Source: Chrysoperla carnea
Lineage: Eukaryota; Arthropoda; Insecta; Neuroptera; Chrysopidae
NCBI RefSeq assembly: GCF_905475395.1
Contig: NC_058339.1
Coordinates: forward strand, 20,096,001-20,160,000
DNA: 64,000 nucleotides
Reading direction: 5' to 3'
The notes under the pieces are model-generated. The model was not told the origin of the DNA and searched no databases. It was given only the letters and a program-made list of their open reading frames with translations. Positions 13,020 through 26,390 of the stretch are shown here, piece after piece. A program made the translations under genes and the position numbers. Numbering within the stretch: the stretch's first letter is position 1; each line of letters opens with the position of its first letter.

Positions 13020-14522
13020 TATTTCAATGAACCCTATATCGTGGCGATTGATTTTCTTTTATGTGTTTAATTTCGATCTAAAGTTTATTCGTTTACAAAG
13101 AAACTCCTTTTTTTCCTCCTGTCGATTCAAAACGATTTTGGACTAGTATCTGCAAATGGTTTCAATGAAGTTTTGAAAAAAATTAGTTAAAAGTCCGGGA
13201 CTCCATTTACCCGGTTGATTGTTATAAATTCGAATTGGGTGATATATTATTAACGTTTTTCTGGGACAGATATTTACTTGTTTAAAATTTTACAGTATAG
13301 GCTTTTGGAACCAGACCCGAGTTTTGGAGAGGACCTACTTAAGTGTACATATAGTGTTCGCCGGGAAACACACAATCAAATGTAATCACTTGTATTTTCC
13401 TAATTTTTAATAAATAGATACATAACATGAAAATTTCTTTTAATATAGCTCCGGAACTATATCACTACTTCATTACTGATCAGTGATCATATGTATTTCA
13501 TGTTTTGCATCATCCGACTATCATTCAATTATTAATAGTTTTATGATTGTTTCGGTTGTAAAATCAATATTTTATTATTTAAATTTAATTAATAATTAAA
13601 TCGTCCGCCGTCCGATAAGATTTGGTATGTCTACATTTCTTTAAATTAAAACAATTAAAAATATTTTAGTTTTAAAAGAACTAAACAAGAGTAAGTATTT
13701 ATAAAAAACATACTCTTGTCAGTTAAATTTGAGGCAATTGACTGTTAATCACCATTTAATTCAAAACTAATGATCTATTGCTCCATCTATTTCCATATGG
13801 AATGGCTCCATCTATTTTGGAAGCTTTAAAAGTGTTATTTTACAGATTTTCGATCACAATTATAGCATAGAATTTTAATACCTAACGCAAAAATGTTTTG
13901 CATCAGACATTTCGAAGATTTGCAAATTTCATTTTTTTTTTTAGAAACGCGAATAATTAAATAACCTATTAATTACTAATTATAAGTAAGCTTCTAAATA
14001 AATGAAAAGAAATTCTTAAAGTGTAAAACTAAATTATATTAATAATTATATGTTTAATGTTTACTTTATGTCATTGAACTGTAAAATTTATAAATTTTAA
14101 TATAATCATCGTTTAATTTTTAATGGAAAAAAAATTACTATAATAGGTACAATTATTTTGTGTTTATGCCACGAATATTGAAATAATGAATACGTAATTG
14201 AACACAATTCAACAAAATTCATTCATTTAAAATCAATAATTTCCTCGTAAATACTATCTATTTATAAGAATAGTCACGTTAGTATCACGTTATCAACTAT
14301 GCAGACACTTGTTGATATAAGAATTAAATAAGATTCCGTTTTATCAATTCTTTATCGAAAATTTTGAAAAAACGAATTTTCAAAAGATTTAGCCTTACAT
14401 CTTATTAGATATTTCTAGTGGATTTTTTACTTTAAAAAAATAATTTTTTTTGATCTGGAATAAATTTTGTATTTAATAAATCCAGCAATCAAAATTTTCA
14501 AGTGGTCTATTTAATTCTAATT
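13020..14522. other. Gene-free, AT-rich
   Basis: No repeats with definable ends and no coding signal. Simple A and T runs only. Confidence 0.4.
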
Positions 14523-14720
14523 AGGGTCAGATTCAATTCAATAAATGTCAGATTAAATTAAATTTTTTTTTTTAAATATATCTTTATAAATTATAGTTCA
14601 TGTGTTATTCTGATGTATGAGCTATATTGCTGTACAGTTACATTAAAAACCATTCGCTAGTTTTTGCATGAAAGCGTAACAAACAAACAAACATCCTTAC
14701 TTTCACATTTATAATATATA
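14523..14720 (+). repeat. Retroelement-like 3' end fragment
   Basis: Longer copy of the fragment at 7940: CATGTGTTATTCTGATGTAT, GAGCTATATTGCTGTACAG, ACCATTCGCTAGTTTTTGC, then GTAACAAACAAACAAACATC and ATTTATAATATATAG. The combination of repeated ACAAAC and a terminal TATAATAT-type tail is common at the 3' ends of insect non-LTR retrotransposons; truncation at the left fits that class. Confidence 0.55.
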
Positions 14721-15558
14721 GGCGATATATAAATGGCATAATAACATTTACAGTAGATTTTGATACAGTTTTTTTAAATCAAGATAAGAAGGTTTTTTTG
14801 AATAGGATGTGTTCTTGAAATAAAAAAATATTATTGATTATAAGTATGATATTGACCATGATAAGTTTTGTGTTTTATTGATTAAATATTAAATCAGCTG
14901 TTCCATTTTTATGCAACCTTATAAAAGATTGATAATAATAATTTATAAATTCACAATCTGACATGGATTTCAAGATATTTAATGGAAATATTTGATTTTT
15001 AGTATAATTTCATAAATTATAAAAATCAGTTATTAAAATTATTGTCTAATTGAGAAGAAAAATGAATTTCATAGCCTTTGATGATAAATAAGTGTTTGTT
15101 TCCTTATAGTCTTGTAAAAAAATTTTGGTTTATATGCACAGTATATACATATAAACCAAATACATGCTTTGTAGTCATTAGTCAAGTAATGTATTATTTA
15201 TAGCTTTACAATACCACGCAACTACAAAAATATATAATATATTGTGTGCAACTGATGCTTGTAAATTTGATAATATAGATATCGCTCTTCAATCATCAAT
15301 ACTCGAACTATAGTCGTCTTTGTTCATAAAATGATGGATCTTCGATGAACTCATAATTAAATTAAAATTTTGTTTTTATGTCATCGACAACCTTATATTT
15401 TTATGGCATTATTATAAACTACAAGATTGTCTAAATATTTTAGATAGTTTTTTATCACAATTTCTAGATTTTTTGATAAAGAAATAACCAATTGAAAAGG
15501 ATAGCCTATATGATTAATCATTTTATCAGCCAACTTTGAACGATAAAATAATAAATAT

Positions 15559-15925
15559 CTGGATGACCGAGCTTTGCTCGGTATTCTTAAAAAGACACAA
15601 ATTTTATCACTACTAGAAGACCGTTTTAAATGTCTCCACACAAATACCAATTTGAATGTCCCGGTAATGTATTTTATTTCATTAACTACGATATACACCA
15701 ATGGATGTCAGGAAGAGTCATATTTTGCGATGTATGTTTCAGTTTTTCATGAAAAAACGAATAAAACGGCGTTTTTTTTAAATGAAACCTTGTTAGATCG
15801 ACTTATCGCCCCAAAAAACCCCTACATACTCATTTTCATGAAAATCGTTGGAGCCATTTCCAAGATCGTTGATATATATATATATACAAGAATTGCTCGT
15901 TTAAATATATAAGATAAAAAGCACG
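15559..15925 (+). repeat. Interspersed repeat with GACCGAGCTTTGCTCGGT start
   Basis: Begins with the short perfect inverted repeat ACCGAG-CTTTG-CTCGGT and ends ACAAGAATTGCTCGTTTAAA, TATATAAGAT. A 112-codon open frame crosses it, with overlapping frames on the other strand. Neither resembles a known protein and the last residues encode the repeat end. I recognise the two ends as a pattern common in insect repeat DNA but cannot name the class. Confidence 0.5.
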
Positions 15926-16187
15926 ATGAAATAGGAATTTTTTGTGATTTTTGGAAACTTTGTTAATAAAAAAATGTATTTATAAAGTTGTATTGAAGTA
16001 TTATTCAATCCTTGCATATACTCCTTAATAAAATTATTGTTCACATGTTTTTCAAAACTGGCTTAACTAGAACAAGAGATGTAAACAGAAAATAAGTTGA
16101 ATGTTGAATAAATAAGTGGAAAGCAAATAATAAAAATTTATTCAAGGATGTTTACAGAAAACTAAGGATGTATGCAATTTTTATAAA

Positions 16188-16720
16188 AACAAGTGAAAAC
16201 ATACAATTGACTGAGTTAATTGTTGAAATACCATGTATATAGACAGTGTTGATTACTCTGTCACATTACACATAGGTTCATGTGACACATATATAACTGA
16301 TATTCCCATATAATATATTCTATACAATTTGCGCATAATTTGTGCTCTCACGGGTAAACAGTGATGTTTACGAAAAAATGTTTCAAACAAAAGTTGTTTA
16401 TTTTTTTACAAGGAACATTTTTTTACATTTAAACTTATGTTCTATCTCTAACGGTTTACAAGATGGGTCCTACGAACCCAAGACCCAATTGAATTATGTT
16501 GCTCATTTACGAACTCGACTTCACTTTCAGCTTGATATCTCGCTTCGTTTTTTAGTAATCGTGATGACAGACGACAGACAGACAACCGGAAATGGACTAA
16601 TTAGGTGATTTTATGAACACCTATACCAAAATTTTGTTTATATCATCAATACTTTTAAGCGTTACAAACTTGGGACTAAACATAGTATACTTTGGTATAT
16701 TACATATATGCATGGTATAA
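16188..16720 (+). mobile_element. Repeat A, near full-length copy
   Basis: Starts AAGTGAAAACATACAATTGA and ATACCATGTATATAG, passes the conserved internal blocks, and ends CATATATGCATGGTATAA. ATACCATGTATA and its inverse form short terminal inverted repeats. The GACAGACGACAGACAGAC microsatellite-like block sits about two thirds along, as in the other copies. The open frame crossing 16,342-16,608 is a chance frame through the repeat. Confidence 0.88.
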
Positions 16721-17080
16721 AAATATTCGTAGGATGAATGATTAAACAATATACACATCAAGGTGCATTAGGCAACAGACGAGCGTGCAGGCGTTATTAA
16801 CACATAATTTTTCTTCAATGTTTAAATTTATCCCACACAAAAATAGGTGTCACTACAACGTCATTTTGACGTAGGTAAGTAAGTGTAGACATATAAATAC
16901 TATTTAGTTCATTGTAGGTGTGACGATTTTTGTCGAATAGACATAAGTTAAAATGTTAAGAAAATGACTATTATTGTTCATCTATAAACTATGATAGTAG
17001 TAAGACAAAATTTACTATTTATAAATTTTAATTCACACGCAATTAGTCTTTTTATGCCGGATGTCTCAAATAGTTGTAAT

Positions 17081-17693
17081 CAGGGCCGGATTTAAATTTC
17101 TGCCGCCCTGGGGCACTTTAGAAAATGCCGCCCTATGACTGAAATTTTATTTTAATAGTTTTGATATCTTATTTTAAAAAAAATAGAATAACTAATTAAT
17201 TGCAGAAAATTTATTATGTATTACATATTATTTATTACTGTTCTTTTAAATTAAAATTAATTAGTATTATTTGATAATTCTCCAATTTTAGGAAAATTCA
17301 TTGATCAATTAAAGTTTCTGTTATCAAAAAGACACAAAAAAAGAAAGATACATAATTTGAAAATATTTTTAATTCTTCAAAAAAAGTATATTAATTTATC
17401 AATTCCAGAAAATAAAAATATCAAATTTTATTTTTGCAAACCTTTATGGAAATAAATTAATTAAACTATTTTAATAGTTTTCACTTAAATTTCCCATATT
17501 ATAATATACAAAATTTTGATTTGATACATAATGCATAAATTATATTTCTTGAAAAATAAAATGTTTATTTAAAAGAATTAGTTAATTATATATTGTATAG
17601 AAAATATTTTCTCACATTCCAAATTTTGCCGCCCTAGAAAATTTGCCGCCCTGGGCACTAGCCCCGACTGCCCCTAGTGTAAATCCACCACTG
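17081..17693. mobile_element. hAT-type non-autonomous element, 613 bp, GTTGTAAT duplication
   Basis: Ends: CAGGGCCGGATTTAAATTTC at left and, inverted at right, CAGTGGTGGATTTACACTAG. Exact 8-bp duplications GTTGTAAT flank it (17,073-17,080 and 17,694-17,701). Subterminal GCCGCCCT motifs repeat at both ends in inverted layout, likely transposase-binding blocks. The core is AT-rich and noncoding. These ends resemble the widespread CAGTGGCGGATTTA class. Confidence 0.94.
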
Positions 17694-18442
17694 GTTGTAA
17701 TAAGGTATTTATTTAGATCTACGCATGCCGACTGCGGCGCCAACTTTAATATACATGGGAATCAATTTTTTTCTGGCAAATAAAATTATATATAATTATA
17801 TGGAAAAATTTTTTATATTTATAAAGAAAAAAAAGTATTTAATTATTTTTAAATATTTTGTAATTCTAATCAAGTTTGAATCGTATTTCCACAGGGCTGA
17901 GAATATGGAAACTTTTTTCGTTAAAAAGAAATTGTCGATATCTTGAGCCATCTCCCTTCTTTAAAGTGTACATTTATTAAACAAGATTTAATCAATTAAT
18001 GTTTAAGAAAAAACATTTCCATAACAAAAGAGATTCCTTTTTGATTGAAGTATGTTTTGCAGCAGCAAAATATGTCCTCAAATTATTCAACCTAACAAAT
18101 CAGTGCAAAATATCTGAAGGTTCAACCAAATAAAGAAATTTAAAAGATATGGTTCTGAAAAATAAAACGGCATATACACCAGGAAAACTTTCGAATGTGA
18201 AGAGTGATATTATATTTTTATTATGGCATAATTTCAAATATTAGTTCTTTCTGGCCCTTCGCATATCAAATCAAAAAATCAGCATGGACACACTTTTTCG
18301 ACAATTTGAAATAGCCATACCTCCCAAAACTTACAGATTTACTTAATTTTGAAATTTAAAGTGAGTTTGTGACGTTTTTCACTGCTTTAAGAAATCGTCA
18401 AAATTTTAGAAAACTAGTACAAACAGTAGCAGGAAGCGATGT

Positions 18443-18640
18443 AAAGCTGCTTTTTTGGTATTATATTCCGACCCTTATGGGAGTGTGAAATTATATTTTG
18501 AAGCAAAAAAGTTGTCCTACCTACGTAATGCGTGAAAAACTGATAAAAGTCCGAAAATTTGGAGCACAACTTTTTTTATCTTGCACACTTCCCTAAGTGC
18601 TTCAAATAACATACCAAAAAAGCAGCTTAATTACATGGCG
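18443..18640. repeat. Foldback repeat
   Basis: AAAGCTGCTTTTTTGGTA (from 18,445) is mirrored by TACCAAAAAAGCAGCTT (to 18,633). Inner blocks AAAAAAGTTGTCC and GCACAACTTTTTTT are also inverted. About 200 bases can form one imperfect hairpin. No flanking duplication was identified. Confidence 0.7.
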
Positions 18641-19078
18641 TTTTGTAATTTTAATGTAGATTTTGACTGACCGCAATAATATTATATCATTATATTCGAA
18701 TGTATGTGTAATCTTAACGTAGCACAACGTTTACATGTTCTTGAAACACCCTGTCCTGTACTATATTTTAAAATATACTTTACATATTGCGCGCCAGCGA
18801 CAGAAAGCACGTGCTTCTACTATAGTCACACTTCAAATACATAAGTTTAATTAATATTTATATACATTTCGTTTCTCCTGTATAGTGTTTTAAATCATCA
18901 TCATACAATCTCAACGTATCAATTGTTATGATTTAGTTTGATAAAAATGTGTCTAGCTTCTATTTTATTGGCAACTTTTAATATTTAAATGTATACATGG
19001 TGATTACGGAATATTTTAATGAACTCTTCTCCGATTAAAATCAATTTCCTTGATAATTAAAAAACTTGCAATTAAAAG

Positions 19079-19122
19079 CGTCTTGATCGTCCGGTGGTTA
19101 TAGGCTATGTACACTCACTGTC
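19079..19122 (+). repeat. Short repeat shared with 20,272
   Basis: GCGTCTTGATCGTCCGGTGG, TT.TA.GCTATGT occurs here and again at about 20,272-20,312, nearly identical and in the same orientation. The hAT element at 19,263 lies between them. They may be two ends of an older element or a segmental duplication. Confidence 0.7.
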
Positions 19123-19262
19123 AGAAAAACTGCCACAGTTAAAACATTCTAAGCGTACGCATCATATGTTATATGTTATAATAGTAACACTTAGAATGTT
19201 TTAAAACGAGCATTTTTTGTGACATTGAGTATACATTAAAAATAATATGGTGCCTGCTAGAG

Positions 19263-20072
19263 CAGGGCTTCTTAAACTTTTGTAATTCACGACCCCATTT
19301 ATGATTGCGAGTTTCTTGACGACCCCATACAAATATAAAAGAAAAATAAACTAATATTTTTTGATGATTTATTTATTAGGTAACAATATACATATAAATA
19401 TGAAAATATATAAGTTTAGAATTCTTTTTGAAACATACAAAAATCTAAAATTAAAAATTGCACAAAAAATAATAAAATTGTATTCATTATAGTTTCAAAA
19501 ATAAAAGTGAATTCTGACCGTCTTAATTCTCTCGAATATATTCAAGTAGTTGCGTGGTAAATATTAAATTAAAGTATAAGTTAAAAATTTAATGAGATAG
19601 ATGTGCCTGTTTTTTATTGCATAACAAATCAAATTTTGGTGGAATGTTTAAAACTGCTGGACGTAAGACCCCTTCAACATTTTTTATCGCTGAACGATAT
19701 TGGGATTTAATATGTGTTAAAGCTGTTTCTTCAGCATTAATACCTAGAAATTTTGTTGATAATTATTTCTCGGGATTATTTCGGCTTTTAGAGATTGACA
19801 AAAATAAATTTATATTTTTTATTAATTCCAATAACATTTCATAATTCATAGTAAATGTTATTCAAGTTATTATAATACTCTTAATAGAGAAATGCAGGTA
19901 CAAACAATCTTTCCGAACTAGAAGATTTTATGATATATTTATCTACGATAATAACAATAATTTTACAAGTTAAAAAACATTTTCTGTTAAATTGTATTTT
20001 TACCTCTCGCGACCCCAGAATTTTGCTACGCGACCCCAAATGGGGTCGCGACCCATAGTTTAAGAAGCCCTG
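19263..20072. mobile_element. hAT-type non-autonomous element, 810 bp, TGCTAGAG duplication
   Basis: The left end CAGGGCTTCTTAAACTTTTG and the right end GTTTAAGAAGCCCTG are inverted repeats. The 8-bp duplication TGCTAGAG flanks both sides (19,255-19,262 and 20,073-20,080). CGACCCCA and GGGGTCG motifs cluster at both ends. A 75-codon open frame at 19,617 lies inside but shows no transposase motif; it is probably a relic or chance frame. Confidence 0.94.
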
Positions 20073-20566
20073 TGCTAGAGGATATAAAGTTATGATCGAA
20101 AACAAATTTCGATTTAATGACAATGTATTTCGTATGAATTCAAAGGGTGTAATTAGCACTTACAAAAATATATGTATTGTTATACTTAATCACAAAATTA
20201 TAACCGGAAATTATGTAGTTCCCTCCAAGCTACTAAACTATTTTTTATAATTTGACAAATGAGGTATCGTTAAAAGCGTCTTGATCGTCCGGTGGTTGTA
20301 AGCTATGTGACATCACATTTAATTGAATATGGCTCCCTCTAAAGAACATAAAGTCATTAACTAAAAATAAATTTTATTTCATAATACCGTGTTAGGTATC
20401 AAATAAAAATGCGTAATTAACACTTTTCAAATATATACATACATACATGTATACTCTATCACGAAATTATTACCCTAAATAAAATAAAGTTCAAAAACTA
20501 AAACACCGACAACTAAAAAATCACGATCTTAAAAGTATGAAAAAAATAAATTTTAAATTTTATTCG

Positions 20567-20650
20567 TAGCATCAATATTTTTAAGCGCTACAAACTTGAG
20601 ACTAAACTTATACTTTGATATATATTACATATATACAGATAAAAATGTAA
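20567..20650 (+). mobile_element. Repeat A, right-end fragment
   Basis: Only the terminal part is present: GTAGCATCAATATTTTTAAG, CGCTACAAACTTGAGACTAA, ending near ACATATATACAG. Confidence 0.75.
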
Positions 20651-21095
20651 AACATTCAATCAACACATGGTATATAAAATTTAATTAATACAACTATCGT
20701 TAAAATACATGTATATATATTATGCATAGTATAACAGAGTCGACCCATATTTTATAATATGATAGATTATTTATAGCGACATTTTATAAATAATTTCAAG
20801 TTATGTACGCTAATGGAATTTAAATTTTATATATCTACTGTCTTGTCTCCTTTATTTTAAGACGATCCTTCATTACCTTAGTCGGCGCGCGGTGTGTTTG
20901 AATGTTACTTTTACTAATCTACTAACACATACATGAATGTTTGGCAGACTGAAGAAATAGATCACGTATTTTGATGCAAATCACGAAAAAAAAAATGTGA
21001 TGAATATACTTTCTTTAATTGTAACATCATAATTTTACAAATGGTTTTTAGAACATCTACTACGCAAGAACTGTCTTTTTTTAAACCATAGTTTT

Positions 21096-21580
21096 TATAC
21101 CATGTATATGAAATATACTAAGGTATACTAAGTTTAGTCCCAAGTTTGTAACGCTTAAAAATATTGATGCTGTGAACAAAATTTTGGTATAGGTGTACAT
21201 AAAATCACCTACTTAGTCCATTTCCGGTTGTCTTTCTGTCTGTCATCACGATTACTCAAAAGCGAACAGAGACATCAAGCTGAAATTTTTAAAGCGTGCT
21301 GAGGACGTAAAAAGTGTGGTCGAGTTCGGAAACGAGCAACATAGGTCAATTGGGTCTTGTAAACCGAGATAGAACAAAAGTCTAAATGTAAAAAATGTTC
21401 CTGATAAAAAAATAAATAAATTTTTGTTTGAAATATTTTTTCGTAAACATCATTGTTTACCCATGAGAGCGCATATTATGAGCAAATTGTAGTATTATAT
21501 GGGTATATCGGTTATATGTGTGTGACATGTATGTATGTGTAATGTTACAGAGTAATCAACACTGTCTATATATGCATAAA
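21096..21580 (-). mobile_element. Repeat A, inverted copy
   Basis: Reads as the reverse of the copies at 9450 and 16,188: TATACCATGTATATGAAATA, AAGTTTAGTCCCAAGTTTG, CATTTCCGGTTGTCTTTCTG, then GTTTACCCATGAGAGCG and CAACACTGTCTATATATG. The AAGTGAAAACAAACAATTG segment found left of other copies is absent. Confidence 0.87.
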
Positions 21581-23327
21581 AGTGCGTTAATTAAAAATCA
21601 TAGGTACCTTTAATACCGATAACATAACCGATTTAACATAAGTATGTAGACGTTTTTTTAAGCTTCAATTTGTAAGTAAATGAATCATAAATAAATTTTT
21701 AGTGCACAAGAAATATTTTATATATAGGAAATTGTAAATTTGCCAATTTTTTCTCTTTATATACTTTTGTGAATATATATAATAAAAAATCTTTTTAATC
21801 AATTTATAACAAAGACTTTTTAGCCTAAACTATTATAAATAAACTATTAGTGCACTGTTTTATTTTATGGGATGCAAAAATAAATAGGTCAAGTATAAAA
21901 AATTATTACCAAATTAATTTATTTACAACTTGTCAAATTTTTAAGATGGTTATAACTGATAAGAACTGATGTCATTTTAAATTTGGCAAGTTGAAAATTA
22001 ATATTTGAAAAGCATGGAATTCGACATGCACTTGATCCAGAATGAAATAATTATTGTTGATTGAAAAAGACATTACATGAAATCATTGTCAAGCAAAATC
22101 GAAAGATTATACGAATCTGATGATCCATCTATCTACATTTTTGCAGACCCGGAACATCGCTAATCTGTAGGTTTCAATCAGTTCAAAATCTACAGTAAAA
22201 TATTATTTATGATTCAGTGAAAAAAACATCGAATGAGATTCTTCCTGGTATCTTAAAATAGATGTAATAAATGTTTTTTTTTTTAATTTTAAATTATTGG
22301 AACGGAACCCTATATAAATAAAGTATTTATTAAATAAAAAATTACACCTGTTGGAAAATTTTTTTTAAAAATAATTTAATACAATTTATGTTTACCATTA
22401 AATTATTAAAATCGATGATAATAATAATACTATGATAGTTTTTGAGAACTTAGGGCAGTATTCTGGTCTAGAAATTTGAATTTGATTTTTTCTGTGTGCA
22501 TATTTTCAAAGGTTAGTTAAACGAATTTTTCAAAATTCAAATTATTTGGTGCCAAACACATACATAAGAAAACAACAGTGGCTTCTTTCAAAATATTTAT
22601 CATTTGACTGAACAATATAGTTATTTGTTTATTATTTATTTCGAGGCTATCAATTTAAGTAATTGGTTTTTTTTACTGTTTTCTTCACAACTCAATTCCA
22701 TTATTCCTGATTTTCGATACGAAAACATCCAAGGTGAATATTTATTTATTTAAGAATGTGTCATACACATACAAAATGTGTACAAAGTGGTGCATACAAA
22801 TATTGCACACACACACAATATTAAGTTTCATGGGGTAAATTTTTAAATTCATTATCGCTACAAATTGTTAAGAGTTAACATCCAAATTTTGTACGGTGGC
22901 TAATATTATTATAAAATCAGAATGTCTTAATAAATTTTAAATATGAGTCCCAAATTCAGGATCGATGCTTCGTCTACCATTTTCAACAGCGTAGCGTCCA
23001 TAACCGGCTCAGTAGTTCAAGCAGCGAAAATGTTAACAAAAATAGTTAGTGGGGTGGGAAATTGACCACACTATCATCGCTTGGATAAGAACGAAGTAAC
23101 CAACTCCACCCACATCATTAAATTAATTGAATGTGTGACTGAATATTCGAATAAGTTAAATAAATAAAGATTAAAAATAATGATGGCCTCTTATAGATGT
23201 GGTCTGAGAAACGGAGGTCAAACCACTTTATTATTATTAATTTGAAATATGAACAATTGTACATTTGGCTTAGCTTCTGATTACCAATGTTTAAATCTGA
23301 TACTTTGCACAAACGATCCGTGCCGTC
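21581..23327. other. Gene-free, AT-rich with a CA microsatellite
   Basis: GCACACACACACAAT at about 22,806 is a short microsatellite. Otherwise nothing recognisable. Short frames on the minus strand near 23,118-23,312 have no family resemblance. Confidence 0.4.
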
Positions 23328-23345
23328 AGTGGCGGATTAAGGTGT
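23328..23345 (+). mobile_element. Isolated hAT-like terminus
   Basis: CAGTGGCGGATTAAGGTG matches the CAGTGGCGGATT end class of the element at 17,081, but no partner end or 8-bp duplication was found nearby. Probably a solitary or truncated end. Confidence 0.4.
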
Positions 23346-23694
23346 AGACTGGGTTGCAAAAAATATGCCAATTTATGGACGCGAATTCAACAATTTGTTT
23401 GGCCTTCAGTATATCTACAGATTTTAACTATTCACGACAGTCGACTAGACAACATAAAATAAATCTTAAATATGCCATACCTATATTACCAGTATTTCAA
23501 CAAGAAAGAGACATTTGTTTAACTATCTACTACTACAATAAAATCGTTTTCCGTCCGTTTATACTCAAAAATATAGGATTCTATACCAAAGTATCCTAAA
23601 ATGGATACTTTAGATAATACCTATGATACTTGAGTTATTTTGAAAGACTAAACGCCTAAACGAATGAACCGATTTTGATTTTTTTTTCTTTTGA

Positions 23695-23845
23695 AAGATA
23701 ATTTCAATGTAGTTTCAAAATCGACACAGTTTGGAAAAGGCTTTAAGGAAAAACCTACTTCAATGGAAAGTGTTCTTAGATATGTTTCAAGTGCGAGTTT
23801 ATGGTTTCGTACCCGAAAAATTTGTCGGGGGGTTTCTTAAACTTT
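23695..23845 (+). repeat. Dispersed repeat D fragment
   Basis: AATGGAAAGTGTTCTTAGAT, ATGTTTCAAGTGCGAG and CGTACCCGAAAAATTTGTCG match 2645 and 6345. It is preceded by CGAATGAACCGATTTTGATT, a motif often adjoining the same family. Confidence 0.6.
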
Positions 23846-25224
23846 TTAAATTATTTATTTAAATTTAATTTATGAAACCCTTCCCATTTTTATCAACGAA
23901 TGAAAAAAACAACGAGTATCGAAGCTACGTTCAATTCACAGCAAGAAAACACACCCATAACACCTCTTTCTTATACGCATTGCTTAATGTATACATACGT
24001 ACTCTCTCATACTCATGGAAGATATAAATTAAACAATCAGTTTAATAAAGATTATAATTATTATTTTACAAAAAAAAAATAGAAATTAAAATTATAATAT
24101 CTACGTTTTTTTCTAACTTTGGAATTTGTGCAAAGTCATTATATTTTAACTTGACACGTATTTAATCATAAAATTTTCATTTTCGTCTCAAGGTGGAATA
24201 TGATCAATGATATATTAAATTGGCAGAAATATTTTAATATATTTTGCAAAAAAAATGTTATTTAATGTAAGGGGTGTGGAAAACTATACGCTTTATCTCT
24301 TTATTTGAAAAAGGGTTCAGAATTTAATAAGGTTTTATCATCTCAGGAAAGGATCAACTTTTGTAAATTAAAAGAAACACAACAATTTGTAGCCTAAATG
24401 TGGTGCAGTTAAACCTGGCAATTCATCGACAGAGTTTTGGGTTGCTGAAGGTTTTAGACAAACAAATCATTTACCTCCTCATAGTTCATACTTAAGCTAC
24501 ATTCAAAGTTTGCCCTTCATAACTATATACATTTTTACTACAACATAATGAAATTATCGATTTCTTTTCGCAACGAAAGACCGCTATCTACCCGTATGAT
24601 AAGGTATATTCTCATACTTGATCAAAGTCATTTTTTATTCTACAAGCATGATAAAGAAAAATGTAAAAATTAATCAAACATGCGGATATTTACAATACAA
24701 GAATTGTCTTTTTTTATTGATAAAACAAGCCAGATAAAAATTACATAAATTTTTTTAACTAGTTATTATTATTTATTACGTATATTATTGCTTCTAGACA
24801 TGTGTGGTCTTATTTTATTAATAAATTAATTCAGTGGATAATTCGTATTATTAACAGAATTTATTTTATAATTATTAATTAAATTAATTATTTAAAACAG
24901 AAAAAAAATTGTATTATCAGTATGTGTGTAGTAAAAATGTGTAGTAAATACTAATTTATTTATTAATCAAATTAAATAAAAGAAAAAAAGTATTTACAGT
25001 TAAGATAATAAACGTAAAGAATTATATTGATTAGAAAAAAACCATGTGTGGTTTCAGAATTTTATGGTTTTGCTGAGACAGATTTCCTGTTCGGTATCCC
25101 ACAATTCCCTTAGTCTAGAAGGAAGTATTTAAATGGATTTTTATTTTCGTTACTATGATGTACTAAACTTGCAACAATTTTCATATATTTCTTTGTGATA
25201 TTATAATTGCATAATCGTTGATAA

Positions 25225-25420
25225 TGTTTAAAAAATCGAAAAAAAATTTTTATCTCCAATTTATTAATACTCAGTATATAAGGTAATTTTGACCTAAAAA
25301 GTACAAAAATCGGGTGCATTTATTGACTGATCGAGTAGTTTCTGAGATACATGCTAAAATCGATCCAAATATTGCGATATCTCAGAAACTCTGCATCCAA
25401 TCATTAAATTAACGTAATTG
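25225..25420 (+). repeat. Partial copy of palindromic repeat C
   Basis: AAAATCGAAAAAAAATTTTT, TCTCCAATTTATTA, GTAATTTTGACC and GTTTCTGAGATA, then the inverse GATATCTCAGAAACT, match the 8085-8668 array with deletions. Confidence 0.7.
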
Positions 25421-25839
25421 TCTCCTACCATGAGCTCATATTATCATTTACGGAATTGCGAAACCCTTTAATGTTTTATTTTCATATATGCTTAGATATT
25501 TTATTTATGGCATGGTGATGTATAGATATTTTACATGGAAAGTACATAAAAATATTCGACTTTGATAAGAGTTGTGAAATTATAAAAACCTTGATAAAAT
25601 AAATAATCACAGTAACATGTGGCAAATTTTTAATATCGACATATGTTATCCAATATACATAAATATTAAAAATCCATATTGTGGGTGTCAAAATCGTAAA
25701 AACACTCTTAAAACAATTACTTGAGACTCAAGACCGTAGAAAATTCAATGATATGGAATGCTTATTATTTTATAGATGACTTATGATAACGTCAATTTTG
25801 AATTATTATAGTTATGGATCCTAAACCCATGATAAAATA

Positions 25840-26390
25840 AGTGAAAACAAACAATTGACTGAGTTAATTCTTGAAATACCATGTATAGATAATGTTGATG
25901 ACGCAATCGTTGGTTTTTTTACGTCATGTAAGTAAAGAAAGGTAGCCACTCTTAGATAGCCACACAATCATAATTAATATTTCCATTTAATGCATACTAT
26001 AAAATTTGCACCTAATTTGCGCCCTCGTGGGTAAACAGTGACGTTTACGAAAAAATATTTTCAACAAAAGTTGTTTATTTTTTTATAAGGAACAATTTTT
26101 ACATTTAAACTTTTGTTCTATCTCTAACGGTTTACAAGATGGATCCTATGGACCCAAGACTTAGTTGATCTATGTTGCTAATTTTCGAACTCGACCTCAC
26201 TTTTTACTATAAAAATTTCAGTTTGATATCAGTTTTCGTTTTTGAGTTATTGTGTCCACAAACGGACAGACCGACAGACGAACAATCGGAAATGGACTAA
26301 TTAGGAGATTTTATGATCACATATACTAAAATTTTGTTCATAGCATCAATATTTTTAGGCGTTATAAACTTGGGACTAAACTAAGTATAC
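25840..26390 (+). mobile_element. Repeat A copy, right terminus missing
   Basis: Starts GTGAAAACAAACAATTGACT and ATACCATGTATAGA, carries all internal blocks, and stops after ACTAAACTAAGTATAC without the TATACATGGTATAA terminus. Confidence 0.85.

Noticed and set aside
15393-15912. Overlapping open frames of 102 and 112 codons on opposite strands
   Set aside because: They cross an interspersed repeat with a GACCGAGC...CTCGGT start; no domain is recognisable and the two frames are mutually exclusive by-products.
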